Made by a program: the position numbers and the translations under genes. Shown piece after piece: positions 6,193-9,150 of a DNA stretch of 9,150 bases. Each line of letters opens with the position of its first letter. Position 1 is the first letter of the stretch. The notes beneath the pieces were generated by a model. It was not told where the DNA came from, did not search any database, and saw only the letters and a list, made by a program, of their open reading frames with translations. The DNA is taken from the NCBI GenBank assembly GCA_946480595.1, contig CAMLKC010000037.1, positions 1 through 9,150 of the forward strand. Direction: 5' to 3'. The DNA comes from an uncultured Candidatus Saccharibacteria bacterium. Lineage in GTDB: Bacteria > Patescibacteria > Saccharimonadia > Saccharimonadales > CAMLKC01.

Positions 6193-6198
6193 ATTATC
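6193..6198 (-). promoter_or_regulatory. Candidate extended -10 of rsgA
   Basis: On the minus strand TGCGATAAT ends eight bases before the rsgA ATG (6184). No -35 match at 17 bases. It would give a leader of about two bases; no Shine-Dalgarno is present. Confidence 0.4.
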
Positions 6199-6222
6199 GC
6201 ATTAATTACGATGAATGGCTGG

Positions 6223-6247
6223 AGAATATAGCTAGCCTCTATATTCT
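6223..6247. repeat. Inverted repeat between the permease gene and rsgA
   Basis: Perfect 9-bp arms AGAATATAG (6223-6231) and CTATATTCT (6239-6247) around a 7-base loop. Next to it is a perfect 10-bp palindrome AGAAGCTTCT (6251-6260). There is no T-run on the minus side, so it is a poor intrinsic terminator; it could be a processing or operator site. Confidence 0.55.
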
Positions 6248-6268
6248 ACTAGAAGCTTCTTGTGAGGT

Positions 6269-7018
6269 CTAAGCCAGTACTCTATTTATCAGCAACGCAA
6301 AACCAGAGATCACCATGATCGCAGCGAGGGCGTATTTGACGAATAATTCACCCTTTTTTAGCGCAAACTTGGTGCCAATATATCCGCCAATATAGCCCCC
6401 TAGGAGTGATGCAATAGCGTAGCTCCATATGATATATCCCTGGGGTAAAACGATACAAAAAGCGACGACTGCCTGCATGAGCATAAGGACGCGCCGCAGC
6501 GCGTTCGCCTGCATTGCACTGAGCCCCATCAAAAACATGAGAGGCAGAAACAAAAGCGTCGCCAGGCCGCTGCCTAGCGAGCCGGCAAGTAAGATGATCG
6601 CGTATGTTCCGTAGCCTATGAGGATCGATCGTTTTGACCGTTCTCCTGGCTGAAAACGCTGTTTCTTGATGAAGAGGGTGGGCGACAAGGCAATCAAAAG
6701 TACGCCAATAACTATCTCAAACCCGCCGCTTTTGATGCTGGGCAAAATAAGCATGGCGAGCAGTGTAGCTATAACTGTCAGCGTGGCAAGTGGCCATAAA
6801 AACCGCTTGTTAATGAGTTGCTTGCCGCGCATAGCGACGAGCGAACTTCCGCCCAGTCCGAGACTAGCGACGGATGCTCCACCCACAATTTGTTGAGGTG
6901 TCAGCCCGATAAGAAGGTAGTAAGGGGTCATAATAAAACCACCTCCACCACCGCTCATACCGCTGACAATGCTTGATAAAAGTGCGACACAAAAGGTCAC
7001 GAGTGTTAATATATCCAT
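6269..7018 (-). CDS. TauE/SafE-family membrane permease (sulfite exporter-like)
   Basis: 249 residues with about eight helices in two related halves, the usual size for TauE/SafE. The first helix ends in the glycine-rich signature SGMSGGGGGFIMTP (19-32), followed by the second-helix segment VGGASVASLGLGGSS (45-59). The second half has its counterpart, AGSLGSGLATLLFLPLM (145-161), then the ANALRR block (171-176) and the late LGGYIGGYIGTKFALK (206-221), both typical. Members export or import small sulfur- or carbon-containing anions such as sulfite, sulfoacetate or thiosulfate; substrate cannot be read from sequence. Shine-Dalgarno AAAGGA (7029-7024) lies five bases from the ATG. A strong promoter far upstream (7172-7144) gives a leader of about 119 bases. 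rsgA follows on the same strand after 84 bases that hold a hairpin and a promoter candidate. Confidence 0.88.
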   Translation of the reverse strand: MDILTLVTFCVALLSSIVSGMSGGGGGFIMTPYYLLIGLTPQQIVGGASVASLGLGGSSLVAMRGKQLINKRFLWPLATLTVIATLLAMLILPSIKSGGFEIVIGVLLIALSPTLFIKKQRFQPGERSKRSILIGYGTYAIILLAGSLGSGLATLLFLPLMFLMGLSAMQANALRRVLMLMQAVVAFCIVLPQGYIIWSYAIASLLGGYIGGYIGTKFALKKGELFVKYALAAIMVISGFALLINRVLA

Positions 7019-7137
7019 AATATTCCTTTGGTTAGATTGTTTTTATAAATGAAGATTTTTTAAGCAGCGTGTTGCTGACATAGTGAGATGCCAAAGAGGT
7101 GAATAGCTTTTTGAGAAAACAGCAGTGCTGCTAATGT
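7019..7137 (-). other. Structured 5' leader of the TauE/SafE gene
   Basis: About 119 bases from the predicted start to the ATG. The leader begins with AGCAGCACTGCT, which can fold on itself. About 60 bases later comes CAGCAACACGCTGCT, which can also fold on itself. The first AGCAGC can pair instead with the last GCTGCT, so local and long-range pairings exclude each other. It matches no riboswitch class that I recognise. Confidence 0.35.
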
Positions 7138-7143
7138 ACTCTA

Positions 7144-7172
7144 ATAATAGCACATTATATTGGTAAAGTCAA
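7144..7172 (-). promoter_or_regulatory. Promoter of the TauE/SafE gene
   Basis: On the minus strand TTGACT (7172-7167), a 17-base spacer, TATTAT (7149-7144). This is the best sigma-70-like match in the window. Predicted start near 7137. Confidence 0.7.
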
Positions 7173-7194
7173 TCAACTGTGATGACAATTACAG

Positions 7195-7221
7195 TGTGGT
7201 ATTGCAATATTGTGCGCCACA
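7195..7221. promoter_or_regulatory. Overlapping palindromes at padR promoter, candidate PadR operator
   Basis: TATTGCAATA (7200-7209) is a perfect 10-bp palindrome that contains the -35. TGTG (7211-7214) and CACA (7218-7221) pair around CGC between -35 and -10. TGTGG (7195-7199) also mirrors CCACA (7217-7221). A further ACTGT/ACAGT pair lies at 7176-7180 and 7191-7195. Binding here would block padR and could reach the divergent permease promoter. Confidence 0.45.
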
Positions 7222-7230
7222 TAGTATGAT
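7202..7230 (+). promoter_or_regulatory. Promoter of the padR operon, leaderless geometry
   Basis: TTGCAA (7202-7207), a 17-base spacer, TATGAT (7225-7230), then six bases to ATG at 7237. The predicted +1 is the A of the ATG. No Shine-Dalgarno. Confidence 0.7.
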
Positions 7231-7236
7231 GGCATT

Positions 7237-7575
7237 ATGCAAAGCATGGATGAACTATATACCAACATGGCGCTCGAGCTTCGCCGGGGAACGATTGTCC
7301 TCGCAATACTCAGCAAGCTAGAAAAGCCGTACTATGGCTACGCGCTATTGAGTGCACTTGAGGAGAAGGGTATACCCGTCGACGCCGGTACGCTCTATCC
7401 GTTGCTCCGAAGGTTGGAGAAGCAGGGCATCCTGGGGAGCACCTGGGACACCAGTGATGTGCGGCCACGTAAATACTACCTACTCAGTCAAAAGGGCAAG
7501 GAGCTATACGACCGTTTGCGCGCCGAATGGACCGAAACCAACGATATTGTTACTAAGATAATGAAGGAGAAATAA
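7237..7575 (+). CDS. PadR-family winged-helix transcriptional regulator
   Basis: 112 residues, typical of the short PadR class. The N-terminal winged helix covers about 10-85: LRRGTIVLAILSKLEKPYYGYAL (15-37 with the GYAL element), then DAGTLYPLLRRLEKQGIL (48-65, the recognition helix and the PadR signature TLYPLLRRLE), the tryptophan-containing wing start STWDTSD, and RPRKYYLLSQKG (75-86). A single C-terminal helix (about 87-110) would form the dimer. PadR proteins are usually repressors that sense small molecules or envelope stress. The start at 7237 is fixed by the -10 box six bases upstream; an ATG three codons later is less likely. The next gene overlaps its stop by one base (TAATG), a common PadR arrangement with a membrane protein of the DUF1700/HAAS type. 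Palindromes over its promoter suggest autoregulation. Confidence 0.93.
   Translation: MQSMDELYTNMALELRRGTIVLAILSKLEKPYYGYALLSALEEKGIPVDAGTLYPLLRRLEKQGILGSTWDTSDVRPRKYYLLSQKGKELYDRLRAEWTETNDIVTKIMKEK
7564..7569 (+). promoter_or_regulatory. Shine-Dalgarno of the HAAS/DUF1700-like gene inside padR
   Basis: AAGGAG, five bases before ATG 7575, encoded in the last codons of padR. With the one-base stop/start overlap this implies coupled translation. Confidence 0.75.
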
Positions 7576-8537
7576 TGGAACTGATCGAACGATACGTCTA
7601 TGACGTTACGAGGCGGCTGCCGCAATCGCAGCGCGAAGATGTGGCAGAGGAGCTGCGCGCCACAATAAATGATATGCTGGCCGCCAAGCTAGAAGAGAAG
7701 AAACCTACCAAAAAACAAGTGATCGAGGTATTGAAAGAGCTCGGTTCGCCCGAAAAACTTGCTTGTGAATACGAAAATACGCCGCAGTATCTTATTAGTC
7801 CGCGATGGTTTCGTTTGTACTGGAAGCTCCTGAAGCAGTTGGTACTGCTTGTGCCGCCAATTGTGGCGACTGTCGTCAGTATCGTAGAAGTATTCGAAAC
7901 AAACCGCATCTTCGGTTCAATTGCAACGGGAGTCGGCACTGGTATCGGCGCGGCGATTCAGATTGCTTTTTGGGTAACGTTGGTATTTGCGGTTCTTGAC
8001 CGGACTGGCACTAGTCCTGACGTAGAGTCGGAGGCGTGGTCTCCTGAGACACTTCCCGAGCTGCCGCCAAAGCGACAGATCAGCATTGGTGACTGTGTAG
8101 CCGGCATAGTGTTTATTCTTATTGTCGCTGGTGTTGTGGCATATGCTGCCTCATGGCCAGCCTGGTGGGCGCATATCACTGCTCCCGTTCTCGATCCAAA
8201 ACTATGGGGAAGCTGGATCATGAATGGCTTTTTGCTCCTTGTGGCGGCAAGTCTGCTGCTTGAAGGATGGAAGTTAAAGGTGGGCAACTGGATCCTCGCC
8301 CTTACGATGACGAATGTCCTTATCGACATCGCGTGGGCAGCCTTCCTGACATTCGTTATTCTGACGCAGTCGCTCATTAATCCGGTTTTCGTTGAAGAAG
8401 TATCAAAAAGCGCCGACCTAACCCAGGCAGCACCATGGATCGTGGGAATGTCTGTGGTCATCGCCATTCTTAGCAGTATATGGAGTTCGGGCGAGTCGAT
8501 CTATAAGTCTGTTGTCTACTATCGTTCTAAAAAATAG
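7575..8537 (+). CDS. HAAS/DUF1700-like membrane protein partnered with PadR
   Basis: 320 residues. Residues 1-70 form a soluble helical domain: LIERYVYDVTRRLPQSQREDVAEELRA is typical of the HAAS/DUF1700-type prefix, with the RxLP, then EELR pattern and the late GSPEKLACEYEN element (57-68, 'lG.P..lA.ey'). About six membrane helices follow near 84-105, 115-141, 172-193, 210-229, 236-264 and 286-303, with a charged linker (142-169) in the cytoplasm. Such proteins are commonly coded next to padR; they are thought to act as membrane-bound partners or sensors, though the mechanism is poorly known. The helices themselves match nothing I recognise. Start: AAGGAG at five bases and a one-base overlap with padR. 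A GC-rich hairpin follows 25 bases after the stop. The N-terminal domain call is fairly good; the role is inference. Confidence 0.8.
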   Translation: MELIERYVYDVTRRLPQSQREDVAEELRATINDMLAAKLEEKKPTKKQVIEVLKELGSPEKLACEYENTPQYLISPRWFRLYWKLLKQLVLLVPPIVATVVSIVEVFETNRIFGSIATGVGTGIGAAIQIAFWVTLVFAVLDRTGTSPDVESEAWSPETLPELPPKRQISIGDCVAGIVFILIVAGVVAYAASWPAWWAHITAPVLDPKLWGSWIMNGFLLLVAASLLLEGWKLKVGNWILALTMTNVLIDIAWAAFLTFVILTQSLINPVFVEEVSKSADLTQAAPWIVGMSVVIAILSSIWSSGESIYKSVVYYRSKK

Positions 8538-8562
8538 GTTATAGCATGTTTTAAAAATACGC

Positions 8563-8585
8563 CGGGCTCCTACTGCAGGAGCCCG
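8563..8585. terminator. GC-rich hairpin after the padR operon
   Basis: Perfect 9-bp stem CGGGCTCCT (8563-8571) with AGGAGCCCG (8577-8585) and a 5-base loop. On the plus strand only a short GTTTG follows. On the minus strand a better run (TATTTTT) starts three bases after the stem, yet no minus-strand gene ends here. It is probably the padR-operon terminator, of moderate strength. Confidence 0.6.
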
Positions 8586-8670
8586 ACTGTCGTTTGTAAA
8601 GAAAAGCAAACAAGTGAGCTCGGTGCTCCCTTTGGCAATGAAAAATCTTACGTAGTGACTTTGCGAGGGT

Positions 8671-8680
8671 TTGCTATAGT
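8671..8680 (+). promoter_or_regulatory. Extended -10 promoter of the APC permease gene, leaderless geometry
   Basis: TTGCTATAGT, then GGGATT and ATG at 8687. Identical 10-mer and identical six-base distance to the promoter at 3927-3936. No Shine-Dalgarno, no clear -35. Confidence 0.6.
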
Positions 8681-8686
8681 GGGATT

Positions 8687-9103
8687 ATGAAGCAACAGCC
8701 AAAGCTTAGGCGGGTAGTGACAACCTGGATGCTCGCTCTTTATGGAACGGGAAATATTATCGGTGCGGGTGTATACGTACTGATTGGTAAAATTGCCGAG
8801 CCCGCGGGATATTTGTCAGTGCTGGCATTTCTTATTGCTGCCGTGGTTGCGTTTTGTGCCGCGCTTAGCTATGCCGAGCTGGCGTCGCGGTTTCCGGTGA
8901 GTGCCGGCGTGGCTGTGTATTTGCATGAGGCATTTAAGAAGTCGCGACTATCAATGGGTATCGGAGTGCTTTTGGTTGCAGCCGGAGCGGTGTCGATCGC
9001 AACACTTTTGAAGGGGTTCGCGGGGTATTTTGTTGAGCTCGTACCTGTCTCGCAGCTGCTTGTGATGGCGGGTGCCATGCTTGTCCTGTTGGGCATAACG
9101 ATC
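8687..9103 (+). CDS. APC-superfamily amino-acid permease, N-terminal part (cut by adapter)
   Basis: 139 genomic residues, then foreign sequence. Helix 1 carries the APC signature: WMLALYGTGNIIGAGVYVLIG (14-34), where GNIIGAG is the unwound segment that binds the carboxyl and amino groups of the substrate. KIAEPAGYLSVLAFLIAAVVAFCAALSYAELASRFPVSAG follows, with the conserved SYAEL and FP..G of helices 2-3. Two further helices lie near 90-105 and 121-138. Cationic amino-acid or polyamine transporters of the YfnA/CAT type look most similar, but the substrate is open. The usual length is about 430-500 residues, so two thirds are missing. The frame stays open through 9150 only because the adapter happens to read in frame; the residues after Ile139 (RSEEHTSELQS and on) are artefact. 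The start is supported by the extended -10 six bases before the ATG. Confidence 0.9.
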
Positions 9104-9150
9104 AGATCGGAAGAGCACACGTCTGAACTCCAGTCACTTCCTGTGATCTC
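9104..9150 (+). other. Illumina TruSeq-type adapter plus index (sequencing artefact)
   Basis: 9104-9137 is a complete match to the 34-base read-1 adapter (starts AGATCGGAAGAGC, ends CTCCAGTCAC). 9138-9145 (TTCCTGTG) sits where the 8-base i7 index belongs, and 9146-9150 (ATCTC) is the start of the constant P7 flank. It is not genomic and marks a true contig end at 9103. Confidence 0.98.

Noticed and set aside
1..9103. Recoded UGA (Gracilibacteria/SR1-type code), CRISPR repeats, IS ends, tRNA genes
   Set aside because: TGA serves as a stop, no gene needs in-frame TGA, no spaced direct repeats or transposase fragments are visible, and no cloverleaf-like segment was found by eye.
8869..9120. Minus-strand reading frame of 83 codons starting MCSSDLIVMP
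   Set aside because: Its first residues are the reverse complement of the sequencing adapter, and the rest is antisense to the APC permease. It is an artefact.

Overview
The window looks like bacterial chromosome, probably one end of a metagenomic or draft-genome contig. Its last 47 bases (9104-9150) are not genomic: they are Illumina adapter plus an 8-base index, so the biological sequence stops at 9103. Base composition is close to balanced and genes are packed on both strands. TGA is an ordinary stop (marR-like gene, 3397-3399), which argues against the recoded Gracilibacteria/SR1 groups. The gene set has small envelope and regulatory genes and an 'abortive infection'-type TIM-barrel protein best known from Actinobacteria. 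Together with AT-rich -10 boxes sitting on start codons, this would fit a Saccharibacteria (TM7)-like or actinobacterial relative. That placement is inference and weak. No rRNA, tRNA, CRISPR array, IS element or phage gene is visible.

Layout. 1-309 (+) is the C-terminus of an epoxide-hydrolase-like alpha/beta hydrolase, followed by an intrinsic terminator. A second, symmetric terminator (489-526) ends the minus-strand gene for a six-helix membrane protein (578-1117). 3837-1271 (-) is a probable four-gene operon: a MarR-type repressor with a palindrome at its own transcription start, a rhomboid-like membrane protein with an altered active-site motif, a GH-A-like TIM-barrel enzyme of the family often labelled 'abortive infection protein', and a small four-helix membrane protein. 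Divergent from it are an isoprenylcysteine carboxyl methyltransferase-like membrane enzyme (3943-4401) and an SRAP-family gene (4451-5122). The SRAP protein lacks the catalytic Cys2. Convergent to it, only 6 bp away, is rsgA (5129-6184, -), preceded by a TauE/SafE-type permease gene (6269-7018, -). A divergent regulatory region (7019-7236) separates the permease from a padR/membrane-protein pair (7237-8537, +). After a hairpin comes the start of an APC amino-acid permease (8687-9103, +), cut by the adapter.

How it is expressed. Five genes have a -10 hexamer of the form TATNNT followed by exactly six bases and then ATG, which places the predicted transcription start on the A of the start codon: 578-1117, the methyltransferase, SRAP, padR and the APC permease. 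None of the five has a Shine-Dalgarno. Genes inside operons, and the permease with a long leader, instead carry AAGGAG or AAAGGA at 5-7 bases. The window thus shows two clean initiation modes, leaderless for first genes and Shine-Dalgarno for internal ones.

Most interesting points: the leaderless promoter pattern, the SRAP protein without its crosslinking cysteine, the MarR/rhomboid/GH-A-like operon, the palindromes at both regulator genes, and the adapter read-through, which would create a false protein tail if not trimmed.
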